64,000 nt of DNA, from contig NZ_RRCN01000001.1 of NCBI RefSeq assembly GCF_003863965.1, positions 6,445,071 through 6,509,070 of the forward strand. Reading direction: 5' to 3'. The translations under genes and the position numbers were made by a program. This DNA is from Paenibacillus oralis. Its GTDB lineage: Bacteria; Bacillota; Bacilli; Paenibacillales; Paenibacillaceae. How positions within the stretch are numbered: the first letter of the stretch is position 1; every line of letters begins with the position of its first letter. Below the pieces are notes generated by a model that worked only from the letters and a program-made list of their open reading frames with translations, had not been told where the DNA came from and did not search any database. This document shows, piece after piece, positions 35,624-43,975 of the stretch.

Positions 35624-36706
35624 TTAATCGAAATATACCGTTTGGCCGGTTTGGGCCGATTTATAGATGGCTTCCAAAATTTCCGTGACCACAAGCGCCT
35701 GTTCCGGCTTCACGAGCGGCTCTTTATCTTCCAAAACCGCCTGCACCCAGGCTCTGGCTTCACGGGTGGATTCGTTTTCCTGTTTTCCTTGGTAGAAGGC
35801 GACCCCGCCGGCTCCGAGATCCACGTTGGTTTCGTACAAGCGGCTCAATTTTTCGCCGTTCAGGCGCAGTCCGTTGGTCATATCGGCGCCGCCTTCGGTG
35901 CCGCACAGCAGCGTTTTTGCTTCTCCGACCTCGACGACATTAAGCGCCCAGCTGGATTCCAAAATGATCGTCGCCCCGTTTTTCATCGTAATGAAGCCAA
36001 ACGCGGAATCCTCGACTTTAAATTGCTCGGGATCCCAAGGGCCAAACGCGTTTGCCGCATTTTCACGGTTTCCGAGTTTATGGAATACGGAGCCGGTTAC
36101 ACTTTTCGGCTCGTAATTGTTCATCAGCCACAAGGTCAAGTCAAGCGCATGGGTGCCGATGTCGATCAACGGTCCCCCGCCCTGCTTCTCCTCGTCCAGG
36201 AACACGCCCCATGTCGGAACGGCGCGGCGGCGCAGCGCCAGCGCTTTCCCGAGGTAGATGTCGCCCAGCTCGCCGTTTTCGCACAGTTCCTTCAAATACA
36301 AACTGTCGCTGCGGAAACGGTTTTGGTACGCGACCGACAGCTTTTTCCCCGTGCGTTTGGCCGCGTCCAGCATCTGCCGGGCTTGCTCCGCCGTTTTGGC
36401 CATCGGCTTTTCGCACATGACATGACGGCCCGACTCCAGCGAAGCGACGGTGATTTCCGCGTGCGAATCGTTTGGCGTGCAGACGTGCACCACTTCCGCA
36501 TCGCTTTCCGCCAGCAATTTCCGGAAATCCGTAAATACTTTGGCTCCCTCTACCCCGTATTCAGCGGCAGCTTTTTGCGCGCGTTCCTCCACGATGTCGC
36601 AGAAGGCGACCAGTTCGGCCTCAGGCTGCTGCTTTAAGCTCGGCAAATGTTTGCCGTTCGCGATACCGCCGCATCCGATGACGGCTATTTTTAATGTTTT
36701 AGACAT
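35624..36706 (-). CDS. Gfo/Idh/MocA-family oxidoreductase
   Basis: The protein has 360 residues from ATG 36706 (GGGGGA upstream). It has an N-terminal Rossmann fold (KIAVIGCGGIANGKHLPSL), the EKP motif (HVMCEKPMAKTAEQAR) and the C-terminal alpha/beta domain with DIGTHALDLTLWLM. It is an NAD(P)-dependent sugar or polyol dehydrogenase. Its start overlaps the stop of the upstream isomerase by 8 bases, so the two are translationally coupled. Confidence 0.9.
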   Translation of the reverse strand: MSKTLKIAVIGCGGIANGKHLPSLKQQPEAELVAFCDIVEERAQKAAAEYGVEGAKVFTDFRKLLAESDAEVVHVCTPNDSHAEITVASLESGRHVMCEKPMAKTAEQARQMLDAAKRTGKKLSVAYQNRFRSDSLYLKELCENGELGDIYLGKALALRRRAVPTWGVFLDEEKQGGGPLIDIGTHALDLTLWLMNNYEPKSVTGSVFHKLGNRENAANAFGPWDPEQFKVEDSAFGFITMKNGATIILESSWALNVVEVGEAKTLLCGTEGGADMTNGLRLNGEKLSRLYETNVDLGAGGVAFYQGKQENESTREARAWVQAVLEDKEPLVKPEQALVVTEILEAIYKSAQTGQTVYFD

Positions 36707-37469
36707 GAAGTTTTCCCCCTTGATCGGCATAAGCGCGTACCCAATTCATACTTACGGCAACGCTCTCCAGCGAATCTCCCGCGCAGTGATCCTGCTCTAC
36801 GATCAGCCATTCCACACCTGCGTCGATCGCGGCATCGCCAATCGCGGCAACGGCGACTTCTCCCCGGCCCAGCTCGACCGTTTCCGGCGAACCGTCCGGC
36901 TTCTTGGCAACGTCCTTCCAGTGCACGAGCGGAAGGCGATCGCGATATGTAGCGATGTATGCCAGCGGATCCGCTCCGGCAAAGGCTACCCAGCAGGAAT
37001 CCAGCTCCATCTGCAGCAGGGAGGCGGGCACCTGTTCATAAATCGCGTCCAGCACCGGTTTACCGTTTAGCGACTGGGTCAGCTCAAAATCATGATTATG
37101 ATAGCAGAGAATCATTTCTTCCTCTTTACAGCGTTCCCCGAATTTTTTCAAGTCCTCAATGACCTCGGGCCAATGGTTGCGGTCTTCCTCCGACAGATAC
37201 GGCACGACGATATAACGGTTGCCGATCGCCTTGTTGAAAGCGATCTCTTCATCGAGCGCAGCCTTTAAACGGTCGTAAGCCGTATGGGCACCCACCGCAA
37301 CCAGCCCGGTTTCCTCAAGGATTTGCTGTACTTGTTCCACAGTTCTTCCGTAAAATCCGGCAAACTCCACGCCCTTATACCCAAGCTCGGCCACCTTGCG
37401 CAACGTGCCTTCAAAATCGCGTTCCAAATGATCTCTAACCGTATAGAGCTGCAGTCCAACCTTTGTCAT
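36699..37469 (-). CDS. Sugar phosphate isomerase/epimerase-like TIM-barrel protein
   Basis: The 256-residue barrel opens VGLQLYTVRDHLERDFEGTLRKVAELGYKGVEFAGFYG. Metal-binding segments include CYHNHDFE, MELDSCWVAFAG and PLVHWKDVA. It belongs to the same superfamily as the protein at 34,619-35,587 but is not a close copy. Its ATG follows GAGAGGTG. It sits between the two dehydrogenases. Confidence 0.85.
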   Translation of the reverse strand: MTKVGLQLYTVRDHLERDFEGTLRKVAELGYKGVEFAGFYGRTVEQVQQILEETGLVAVGAHTAYDRLKAALDEEIAFNKAIGNRYIVVPYLSEEDRNHWPEVIEDLKKFGERCKEEEMILCYHNHDFELTQSLNGKPVLDAIYEQVPASLLQMELDSCWVAFAGADPLAYIATYRDRLPLVHWKDVAKKPDGSPETVELGRGEVAVAAIGDAAIDAGVEWLIVEQDHCAGDSLESVAVSMNWVRAYADQGGKLHV

Positions 37470-37501
37470 AAAATATCACCTCTCCATTAAAATGAAAGAC
37501 T

Positions 37502-38563
37502 CTACTTTAAACTATCCGCGCTTTCCAGCAAAATATGCCGGCCTTCGCGCGATGAACGGGCTACGGCATGCATCGCCTCCAGCACATGGTAGCCGAGTTT
37601 GCCGCTGGCCCGGTGTTCCCGGCCTTCAAGAATCGCCCTGGCCATATCCTCGATGCCGCGGCCGCGCTCATTTTCGCCGCATTCAAACACCGGCGGGACG
37701 GTTTCCCAAACATCGCTGCCCGAACGGCTGACCTTCACGTCGCCGTTAAAGTGGTTCGGGTCGGGGACAAGCAGCGTCCCTTCGGTCCCGTAGATCTCGA
37801 TGCGGGGCAGAACGCTTCCGCCGGGGACATCGAAGCTGGTCACGAGCGTGCCGATGGCGCCTCCGGCAAAATCCAACGTGGCGCTGTAGTGCGTCGGCGT
37901 ATGCACCGGGATCGTTTTGCCGGCGTTTGGTCCGGTTTTGACCGTGCGTTCGGGAACCAGGTTGCCCGCCGAGCCGCTGATGCGCGCGATCGGCCCGAGC
38001 AGTTCCACAAACGCGGTCAAATAGTACGGCCCCATGTCGAACATCGGTCCCCCGCCTTCCGCGTAGAAAAACTCGGGATTCGGGTGCCAGCTTTCCGGGC
38101 CTCCGCTCATCATAAACGCGGTGGCCGCCACCGGCCGGCCGATCAGCCCGTCCGCAATGGCCTTGCGGCTCGTCTCGATGCCTGCGCCAAGAAACGTATC
38201 GGGAGCGCAGCCTACGCGGAGATTTTTGGCCGCCGCCAGTTCCAGCATGCTTCCCGCGTCCTCCAGCGAGATCGCCAGCGGCTTCTCCACGTACACATGC
38301 TTGCCTTGGGCAAGCGCTGCCATATTGACGGCGGCGTGGGACGACGGTACGGTCAAGTTCAACACCAGGTCGATATCTTGCCGTCCCAGCAATTCCTCCA
38401 CGGTGTAGACGTTTTCAATTGCGAATTGTTCTGCCCGTTCGCGCGCCTTCTCCGGGAGAAGATCGGCTACTGCCGTAATCCTGGCGACTTCGCTTTGCCC
38501 GAGGTACGTCAAGTATACTGGACTGATGTTGCCGCAGCCGATCATGCCAATCTTCATAGTCAT
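37502..38563 (-). CDS. Gfo/Idh/MocA-family oxidoreductase
   Basis: The 353-residue protein has the Rossmann motif GMIGCGNISPVYLTYL, EKP motif HVYVEKPLAISLEDAG and MFDMGPYYLTAFVELLG in the C-terminal domain. It is the first gene of the catabolic operon and divergent from an AraC regulator, 140 bases apart. Together the four enzymes resemble inositol- or rare-sugar-type pathways, but no kinase, aldolase or transporter is present, so the substrate cannot be named. It starts at ATG 38563 with AGGAGTG upstream, or 6 bases later. Confidence 0.9.
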   Translation of the reverse strand: MTMKIGMIGCGNISPVYLTYLGQSEVARITAVADLLPEKARERAEQFAIENVYTVEELLGRQDIDLVLNLTVPSSHAAVNMAALAQGKHVYVEKPLAISLEDAGSMLELAAAKNLRVGCAPDTFLGAGIETSRKAIADGLIGRPVAATAFMMSGGPESWHPNPEFFYAEGGGPMFDMGPYYLTAFVELLGPIARISGSAGNLVPERTVKTGPNAGKTIPVHTPTHYSATLDFAGGAIGTLVTSFDVPGGSVLPRIEIYGTEGTLLVPDPNHFNGDVKVSRSGSDVWETVPPVFECGENERGRGIEDMARAILEGREHRASGKLGYHVLEAMHAVARSSREGRHILLESADSLK

Positions 38564-38703
38564 TTCTGGTCACTCCTGATGTGAGTATCTGTGCTGTTTC
38601 CATGTACAATGGTATTTCAAATTGCGCTGATATAAAATGAATAATATGATTAAAACATGAACAATCTGGTCATTATTTTTGGAGATCCCTACGGAGGTCG
38701 GTT

Positions 38704-39528
38704 ATGAAACCTAATTCGAACCTGCAGATTTTATTGGCCGGCTATTCGGTCCACCATAAGCCGTTTCATACGGTACAGCCGGACGGGCACGAAAACTATT
38801 TGATCCGGCTGCAAACCTCGGGTAAATGCCGGTCCCGGTTAGACGGCCGGCTGGAACTGCTCGAGCCCGGGGATCTGCTGCTGTTCGCGCCGGGCGAACC
38901 CTATGAGCTGAAGATTGAAGCCGAAATGAGCGGGCTTGGCGAATCGCTGGTGTCCAGCGGCGATTATCATATTTTTTTGGCCGGTGAATGGATCGAAACG
39001 TGGTGGAAAAAAAGGGCCAGGCCCCACCGGGTGAAGGTACCGCTTTCCGAGGGCATCGTCGGAGCTTTCCGGCAAATTATGCTGGAGCAGCGCCGCATAG
39101 CCAACCCTGCTCCGGAAATCGCGGAATACTATTTGAAAATATTGTGCATGGACATCGACCGGAATCTGCTGGCTCAGCCATTGCCTGCCTATCCGACTTA
39201 TCTTGCCCATCGGATCAAAAATTATATTGAAGAAAACGCCTCCTCCCCCTTCAAATTGGAGGATGCCGCCGCCTATGCCGGCATCAGCGTTTCCCGGGCG
39301 GTGCATCTGTTTAAGGAAACGTTCGGGACAAGTATCATTCAATATACGCTGGAGGTCAGGCTGAACATGGCGCGCGAGCGGATTATTTTCAGTCCGCTTT
39401 CTCTTGAGCATGTCGCGGAGAGCTCCGGTTTCCCCAGCTATAATTATTTTCATAAAGTGTTCCGCAAAAAGTTCGGCATGTCGCCGCGGCAGTTCCGGCA
39501 ACAAGCGCGCGGCCAGCAGCCGGTATAA
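38704..39528 (+). CDS. AraC-family transcriptional regulator with cupin-type sensor
   Basis: The 274-residue protein has an N-terminal AraC-type cupin (GHENYLIRLQTSGKCRSRLDG, LLLFAPGEPYEL) and a C-terminal double helix-turn-helix (AAYAGISVSRAVHLFKETFG and ESSGFPSYNYFHKVFRKKFGMSPRQFR). It probably senses the sugar handled by the divergent operon and activates that operon from the 140-base shared region. ATG follows GGAGGTCGG. A terminator shared with terC follows. Confidence 0.9.
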   Translation: MKPNSNLQILLAGYSVHHKPFHTVQPDGHENYLIRLQTSGKCRSRLDGRLELLEPGDLLLFAPGEPYELKIEAEMSGLGESLVSSGDYHIFLAGEWIETWWKKRARPHRVKVPLSEGIVGAFRQIMLEQRRIANPAPEIAEYYLKILCMDIDRNLLAQPLPAYPTYLAHRIKNYIEENASSPFKLEDAAAYAGISVSRAVHLFKETFGTSIIQYTLEVRLNMARERIIFSPLSLEHVAESSGFPSYNYFHKVFRKKFGMSPRQFRQQARGQQPV

Positions 39529-39530
39529 GA

Positions 39531-39570
39531 AAAACGCCGCAAGGGGCTTAGTATCTCCCCTGCGGCGTTT
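39531..39570. terminator. Bidirectional terminator between araC-type gene and terC
   Basis: An AAACGCCGCA/TGCGGCGTTT stem with an inner GGGG/CCCC lies between converging genes. It has TTTTTC on the minus side and TTTCATCG on the plus side. Confidence 0.75.
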
Positions 39571-39586
39571 CATCGTTTGCGGACCT

Positions 39587-40270
39587 TCAGGCCTGCGTTG
39601 TTTCGCGCAGACGCGCTTTTCTTTTTTTCATTTGCGTGCCGAGGCCGATCACGGCGACGATCACAAGCACTTCAAACCCGTATTTGATCCAATTGCTGAC
39701 GAACAGATCATGAATGAGCGGCTCCTCAACGATCATTTTCGCCGAGGTCCAGGCGAGGACGGCGGCGCCGATCGTAATGACGATCGGGAAGCGCTCCGTC
39801 AGTTTCAGAATCAGCGTGCTGCCCCAGACCATAATCGGAACGGAGACGGCCAGCCCGATAATGACGAGCAGGAAATCGCCGTGCGCCGCGCCGGCCACCG
39901 CCAGCACGTTGTCCAGACCCATCATCGCGTCGGCGATGATAATGGTCCGGATCGCCGCCCACATCTGGTTGCCCGCATTGATCTCGTGGCTTTTTTCATC
40001 CACGATCAATTTGTAGGCAATCCAAACGAGCGCCAGCCCCCCGGCGAGCCGCAGCCCGGGAATATTCAGCAGCTGTACAACGAGCAGCGTCATGACGACG
40101 CGGATGAGAATGGCGCCGACGGTCCCCCAAATAATCACTTTTTTCTGATCTTTTTGCGGCACGTTGCGTGCGGCAAGTCCGATTACGATCGCATTGTCCC
40201 CGGCAAGCACGAGATCGATCAATATGATGGATAGCAGTGCGGCCCAAAATTCCGGAGATAATAATTCCAT
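39587..40270 (-). CDS. TerC-family integral membrane protein, probable Mn2+ exporter
   Basis: The 227-residue protein starts at ATG 40270 (GGGGAGAG upstream). It has about seven hydrophobic helices and the two acidic TerC motifs LAGDNAIVIGLA and MMGLDNVLAVAG. Bacillus relatives (YceF/MeeF, YkoY/MeeY) export Mn2+ and metallate secreted proteins. A yybP-ykoY Mn2+ riboswitch in the leader strongly supports a manganese role here. It is monocistronic. MntR at 1,909-2,334 could also influence it, but I see no MntR site. Confidence 0.88.
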   Translation of the reverse strand: MELLSPEFWAALLSIILIDLVLAGDNAIVIGLAARNVPQKDQKKVIIWGTVGAILIRVVMTLLVVQLLNIPGLRLAGGLALVWIAYKLIVDEKSHEINAGNQMWAAIRTIIIADAMMGLDNVLAVAGAAHGDFLLVIIGLAVSVPIMVWGSTLILKLTERFPIVITIGAAVLAWTSAKMIVEEPLIHDLFVSNWIKYGFEVLVIVAVIGLGTQMKKRKARLRETTQA

Positions 40271-40357
40271 GTTTCTCTCCCCTTTCATAGTTTCCCATGC
40301 ATCGACCCATTTTTTTGCTTCAGACGGATCTACGGGAAGAAACGCCTTCTTCCATCC

Positions 40358-40393
40358 AAAAAAAATGCGCCGTGTCCATATTGGGCACGACGC
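40358..40393 (-). terminator. Second terminator-like hairpin in the terC leader
   Basis: TGCGTCGTG pairs with CACGGCGCA, followed by eight T, only about 12 bases after the riboswitch terminator. Its loop segment CCCAATA is complementary to TATTGGG in the first terminator. Confidence 0.65.
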
Positions 40394-40404
40394 AAAAACG
40401 CATC

Positions 40405-40535
40405 AAAAAAGACCTTTACCCAATACTCGCTACGGGCAAAGGTCTCGCTAACAACTAAGTTACGTTGCCAATAAAGCCGGGGTATGTATAACTCCCGTAA
40501 TGACGACTTTATTGTATAAGCTACTCCCCTTTGGG
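40405..40535 (-). promoter_or_regulatory. yybP-ykoY Mn2+ riboswitch with terminator, upstream of terC
   Basis: The minus strand reads CCCAAAGGGGAGTAGC (40520-40535), then AAAGTCGTCA, CCCCGGCTTTATTGG and TTAGCGAGACCTTTGCCC. This is the conserved skeleton of the yybP-ykoY aptamer, with L1 and L3 brought together by P1. The 3' side of P1 (AGACCTTTGCCC) is also the 5' arm of a terminator ending GGGTAAAGGTCT plus T-run (40405-40445). So Mn2+ binding should favour read-through into terC. The aptamer is about 40434-40535. Confidence 0.92.
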
Positions 40536-40629
40536 AACCATGCATGTTTTCTTGGAGCTATTGTACCACGTCCCGTGAAAGAGCACCAGCTTTTTCGGAG
40601 AATCGTTTTGGCTTTTTCCGAAAAAACGC

Positions 40630-40635
40630 TATAAT
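40630..40635 (+). promoter_or_regulatory. Probable msrAB -10 element
   Basis: TATAAT lies 24 bases before the msrAB start codon, giving a leader of only about 17 bases with GGAGGG in it. The -35 (TTTGGC, 17 bp upstream) is weak. Confidence 0.5.
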
Positions 40636-40658
40636 GATATCGAAACGGAGGGATCATG

Positions 40659-41639
40659 ATGAGCTCAGCGTCAAATACAAAGGTAGAACTGGCCACTTTT
40701 GCCGGAGGCTGCTTCTGGTGTATGGTTTCGCCGTTTGAGGAGCTGCCCGGCATACACGGTATTATATCGGGATATACAGGGGGACACACGGTAAACCCTA
40801 CTTACGAGGAGGTTTGCGCCGGCGGAACCGGCCATTACGAGGCCGTGCAAATCCGATTTGACCCGGCGGTGTTTCCGTACCGCAAGCTGCTTGAGCTTTA
40901 CTGGCAGCAAATCGACCCGACCGATGAAGGCGGGCAATTTCATGACCGGGGCGAATCGTACCGGACGGCTATTTTTTATCATAATGAAGAGCAGCGGCGG
41001 GAAGCGGAGGAATCCAAGCTGACGCTGGAAGAAAGCGGCCGCTTCGACAAACCGGTCGTCACACCGATTCTTCCGGCGGCTCCTTTTTATCCTGCCGAAG
41101 AATATCATCAGCAATACCATAAAAAAAATCCGCTGCATTACAAGCTGTATCGCAAAGGCTCGGGCCGCGAGGATTTCCTGGAACGGCATTGGTCCGGTCC
41201 TGCCGACCCGGAGGAGCTGAAGCGCCGGCTCACGCCGATCCAATTTGAAGTTACGCAAAAGAACGCCACCGAGCGGCCCTTTACCGGCGAGTATTGGGAT
41301 CACGGCGAAGAAGGCATCTACGTGGATATCGTTTCGGGCGAGCCACTTTTTTGCTCCCGCGATAAATTCGACGCCGGCTGCGGCTGGCCAAGCTTTACCC
41401 GCCCGATCCGCAGCTACCATATCAAGGAGAAGACGGACACCAGCCACTTTATGGTCCGCACCGAGGTGCGCAGCCGGCTGGGCGACTCCCATTTGGGCCA
41501 CGTGTTCGACGACGGACCGGAACCAACCGGCCTGCGTTACTGCATCAACTCTGCGGCGCTGCGGTTCGTTCCGAAGGCCGATATGGAGAAGGAAGGCTAC
41601 GGCGAGTATCTTGTGTTGTTCGATGAGCCTGGGAAATAG
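40659..41639 (+). CDS. msrAB: Bifunctional methionine sulfoxide reductase MsrA-MsrB
   Basis: The fusion has 326 residues. The N-terminal MsrA has catalytic GCFWC at about residues 17-21 and the GYTGG segment. The C-terminal MsrB (about 175-320) has GWPSFTRPI, SRLGDSHLGHVFDDGP and catalytic Cys in LRYCINSAALRF. The CxxC zinc pairs of many MsrB proteins appear absent. It repairs oxidised methionine of both stereoisomers. I prefer the second of two adjacent ATGs (6 bases after GGAGGG). It is divergent from the terC riboswitch leader. Confidence 0.95.
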   Translation: MSSASNTKVELATFAGGCFWCMVSPFEELPGIHGIISGYTGGHTVNPTYEEVCAGGTGHYEAVQIRFDPAVFPYRKLLELYWQQIDPTDEGGQFHDRGESYRTAIFYHNEEQRREAEESKLTLEESGRFDKPVVTPILPAAPFYPAEEYHQQYHKKNPLHYKLYRKGSGREDFLERHWSGPADPEELKRRLTPIQFEVTQKNATERPFTGEYWDHGEEGIYVDIVSGEPLFCSRDKFDAGCGWPSFTRPIRSYHIKEKTDTSHFMVRTEVRSRLGDSHLGHVFDDGPEPTGLRYCINSAALRFVPKADMEKEGYGEYLVLFDEPGK

Positions 41640-41752
41640 AACGTTGTCGGGGGATAATAGGCCGTGACGGGTGGCCGGCGGCTTAGGTAAGTCGGGCATG
41701 CAGCAGTAAACCAGCGTACGCAAATCCACGAGGCGCTACTTGTTGCCACGAG

Positions 41753-41933
41753 CTGCAAAAGTGCAGGCGAATTTCGTCGGATTTTCTCGAAACAGGTGGT
41801 CCAACTGCAAAAATGCAGTTCATTTCTCGTAATAAGCCCCCTTTTTTTCGAACAGCCCCCGAAGAGATGTACTTTTGCATTTGAATCGTCTGCAACCGGG
41901 CTTTTACAGAAAAAAAGAGGCACTTTTGCAGTT
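41753..41933 (+). repeat. Phased palindrome element, TGCAAAAGTGCA type (element C)
   Basis: Four related 12-base cores occur. Forward: TGCAAAAGTGCA (41754-41765) and TGCAAAAATGCA (41806-41817, inside the 18-base palindrome AACTGCAAAAATGCAGTT). Inverted: TGTACTTTTGCA (41868-41879) and GGCACTTTTGCA (41919-41930). Centre spacings are 52, 62 and 51 bp. It lies between convergent msrAB and the CGNR gene. The architecture matches the elements at 45.7 and 55.7 kb although the core sequence differs. Confidence 0.75.
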
Positions 41934-41934
41934 G

Positions 41935-41987
41935 AAAAGGTTGCTCCACGACCATGGCACCGAAAAATGGTCAGGGCAACCTTTTTT
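41935..41987. terminator. Bidirectional terminator between msrAB and the CGNR gene
   Basis: An AAAGGTTGC/GCAACCTTT stem with an inner GACCAT/ATGGTC and T-runs on both strands lies between convergent genes. Confidence 0.75.
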
Positions 41988-42013
41988 GAACCATACTTAT
42001 CGGCGTTCCCGCC

Positions 42014-42592
42014 TTAGGCTTCAGCGCCGCCGTCCGGGTTTTGTCCCGCTTTTTTCCGGGCGCGGAAACGCCGCACCTTCATCAGATTGCCGCACATTTT
42101 ATCGTCGCAGTATTTTTTCGTCCGATTCCGCGTATCGTCATAAAATATCCACCTGCAGTCCGGATTATCGCAAACGCGGATGCGGCCGGCCTCCCCTTGC
42201 AAAACGGTCTGGCCGAAGCTTGCGGCCACCTCCGCCATCACCTGTTCCCATTCCGCCGCAACCGGCCGGTATTCCAGCTTGACGGTTCCGCCATCGCCGG
42301 GCGCAAACTCCCGATACACCCTCCCCGGCTCCATATATTGATTCAACAGCCGCCAATCCTCCCCGGCCATTTCTTCACCGCCGGCCAATTTGACCGCCAG
42401 AGCATGCAACCCCTTCCGAAGCTGCCGCATCGCCGTGATGTCCCCAACCGCTGCCGGAACCGGCGCCCGCAGCTGCCAGTCGCTTAGAAACCGGGACTGC
42501 CACGGCAGCTTCTCCAGCCGGTCCTCGCTACGGCCGCTGCCTTTCCAGTCATGCCATTCGCTGTTGATGAAATCACTCCAAAGCGTCTCCAA
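42014..42592 (-). CDS. CGNR zinc-finger / ABATE-domain protein
   Basis: The 192-residue protein has an N-terminal ABATE-type domain (about 1-140). A C-terminal CGNR zinc finger follows, RVCDNPDCRWIFYDDTRN with CDDKMCGNLMKVRRFRARKK (about 143-185); its four cysteines should hold zinc and the basic helix may contact DNA. Such proteins are thought to be stress-responsive regulators. The start is TTG at 42592 with GGGAGG upstream; no in-frame ATG has a ribosome site. It is monocistronic and converges with msrAB. Confidence 0.85.
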   Translation of the reverse strand: METLWSDFINSEWHDWKGSGRSEDRLEKLPWQSRFLSDWQLRAPVPAAVGDITAMRQLRKGLHALAVKLAGGEEMAGEDWRLLNQYMEPGRVYREFAPGDGGTVKLEYRPVAAEWEQVMAEVAASFGQTVLQGEAGRIRVCDNPDCRWIFYDDTRNRTKKYCDDKMCGNLMKVRRFRARKKAGQNPDGGAEA

Positions 42593-42730
42593 ATCACTTG
42601 CCTCCCAAAGCTGCTTGTAACTATTTAAACATGAAATAGGCGGTTACATCCTGAGCGTTATTTTGGTACAATCACAGTGTAACCTTTTAATAGAAGATTA
42701 GCCAGTTACATTGATGAGGAGGAAGTAAGG

Positions 42731-43219
42731 ATGAGCGTAAACGCAGTTGATTTGTTGCTTGTGCAAAAAGACAATACCTGGGAGCTGGAAGAGTGGATCG
42801 TTCCTTTATCCGTCGCGCTTGCGAACGTCACGGCCGAACAGGCGGCTTGGGCGCCGCCGGGCGGGGGTAATACGATTTGGCAAACCGTAAGCCATATCAA
42901 TTATTACAACCAACGGATCCTAAGCCGCTTGCGGGGGATCGATCCGGGTCCCGGCGTGGACACGAACGAAGAAACGTTTGGCGGGCCGGGAGACGACCTG
43001 AACGATAGCGACTGGAACAACATCCTCGCTGAAACGAAACGGATCGAGTTGGAGCTGCGCGAGGCGATCGCTTCCCTAAGCGAAGCCGATCTGGAAGCCC
43101 CTTATGGCTCAAGCACGGAAACGATCGGCCGCGAGCTTTCCCGCTGGATGCTGCATGATGCCTACCATGCCGGACAAATCGTGCTTATCCGCCGGCAGCA
43201 GGGCTCCTGGAGATCCTAG
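42731..43219 (+). CDS. DinB-family metal-dependent protein
   Basis: The 162-residue four-helix DinB/YfiT-like protein has the expected metal histidines in TVSHINYY and in LHDAYHAGQIVLIRRQ. Many members are bacillithiol-dependent transferases or DNA-damage-induced proteins of unknown activity. ATG follows GAGGAGG. No LexA box was seen upstream, so damage induction is not supported here. Confidence 0.85.
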   Translation: MSVNAVDLLLVQKDNTWELEEWIVPLSVALANVTAEQAAWAPPGGGNTIWQTVSHINYYNQRILSRLRGIDPGPGVDTNEETFGGPGDDLNDSDWNNILAETKRIELELREAIASLSEADLEAPYGSSTETIGRELSRWMLHDAYHAGQIVLIRRQQGSWRS

Positions 43220-43254
43220 CGAGTCCCTGCCGGCAATTCGCCGGATGCAAGCGG

Positions 43255-43292
43255 CAAAAAAACGGCCCGAGCCTTAAGCTCGAGCCGTTTTC
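43255..43292. terminator. Terminator overlapping the yitT stop codon
   Basis: A minus-strand AACGGCTCGAGC-TTAAG-GCTCGGGCCGTT stem has seven T following. The hairpin includes the last codons of yitT. On the plus strand it can also serve dinB. Confidence 0.75.
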
Positions 43293-43942
43293 TCCTTAAC
43301 TTTAACCCGGTGCGGGACGCGCAGCGGCGTCAACTGACCGTGTCCGTAATGAACGGTCCAGGTGATCACTTTACCCGCTATAAGAACTGCCATAATCGTA
43401 AACAAAGTTTCTTTAAAAGGCAGATATAATAATGAAATCGTTAGAACGATGGCATCCATCAGTACAAACATGGCACCGATTTTGATTCCGGACCATTGGC
43501 TAAGCAGCATCGATAAGATGTCGTCTCCCCCGCTCGCTCCGCCCGCCCGCAGCACCAGACCCGCCCCGATACCGGTCAGCAAGCCCGACAACAGCGCCGC
43601 CAGCGGCAAATTGTTGCGCAAATCAATCATCAGCGGCGAGAATTGCTCGCACAATTCATAAAATGCCGAAAACGCAAGCGATGAAAATAAAGTATTAAGG
43701 ACAAACTTACGTCCTTTGAAAAACCAGGCCAGCAGTACAATCGGCACATCTAGCACGATCATCGTCAGCGCCGGCGGCAGATTAAACAAATATTTGCCGA
43801 GCAAGGCCAGACCGACAAAACCGCCTTCCGACAATCCGTTCTGAAAATTAATGTGATAATAAGCAAAAGCCAATAAACATGAGCCAAACATCATTATCAA
43901 TAGCGATTTTCCGTCAACTTGCCATCTTGTCTTGTTCCTCAT
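43274..43942 (-). CDS. YitT/DUF161-family membrane protein
   Basis: The 222-residue protein has about six hydrophobic helices and the family motif AGGASGGDDILSMLLS. Typical YitT proteins are about 280-290 residues and end in a cytoplasmic DUF2179 domain; that domain is absent here, and the chain stops after a short basic tail. Function in the family is unknown. ATG follows AGAGGGAT. The 237-base 5' leader contains a short ORF and a long hairpin, suggesting post-initiation control. Confidence 0.82.
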   Translation of the reverse strand: MRNKTRWQVDGKSLLIMMFGSCLLAFAYYHINFQNGLSEGGFVGLALLGKYLFNLPPALTMIVLDVPIVLLAWFFKGRKFVLNTLFSSLAFSAFYELCEQFSPLMIDLRNNLPLAALLSGLLTGIGAGLVLRAGGASGGDDILSMLLSQWSGIKIGAMFVLMDAIVLTISLLYLPFKETLFTIMAVLIAGKVITWTVHYGHGQLTPLRVPHRVKVKEKTARA

Positions 43943-43975
43943 ACGGGATCCCTCTTATCGTAGTTTGGTTGACCT

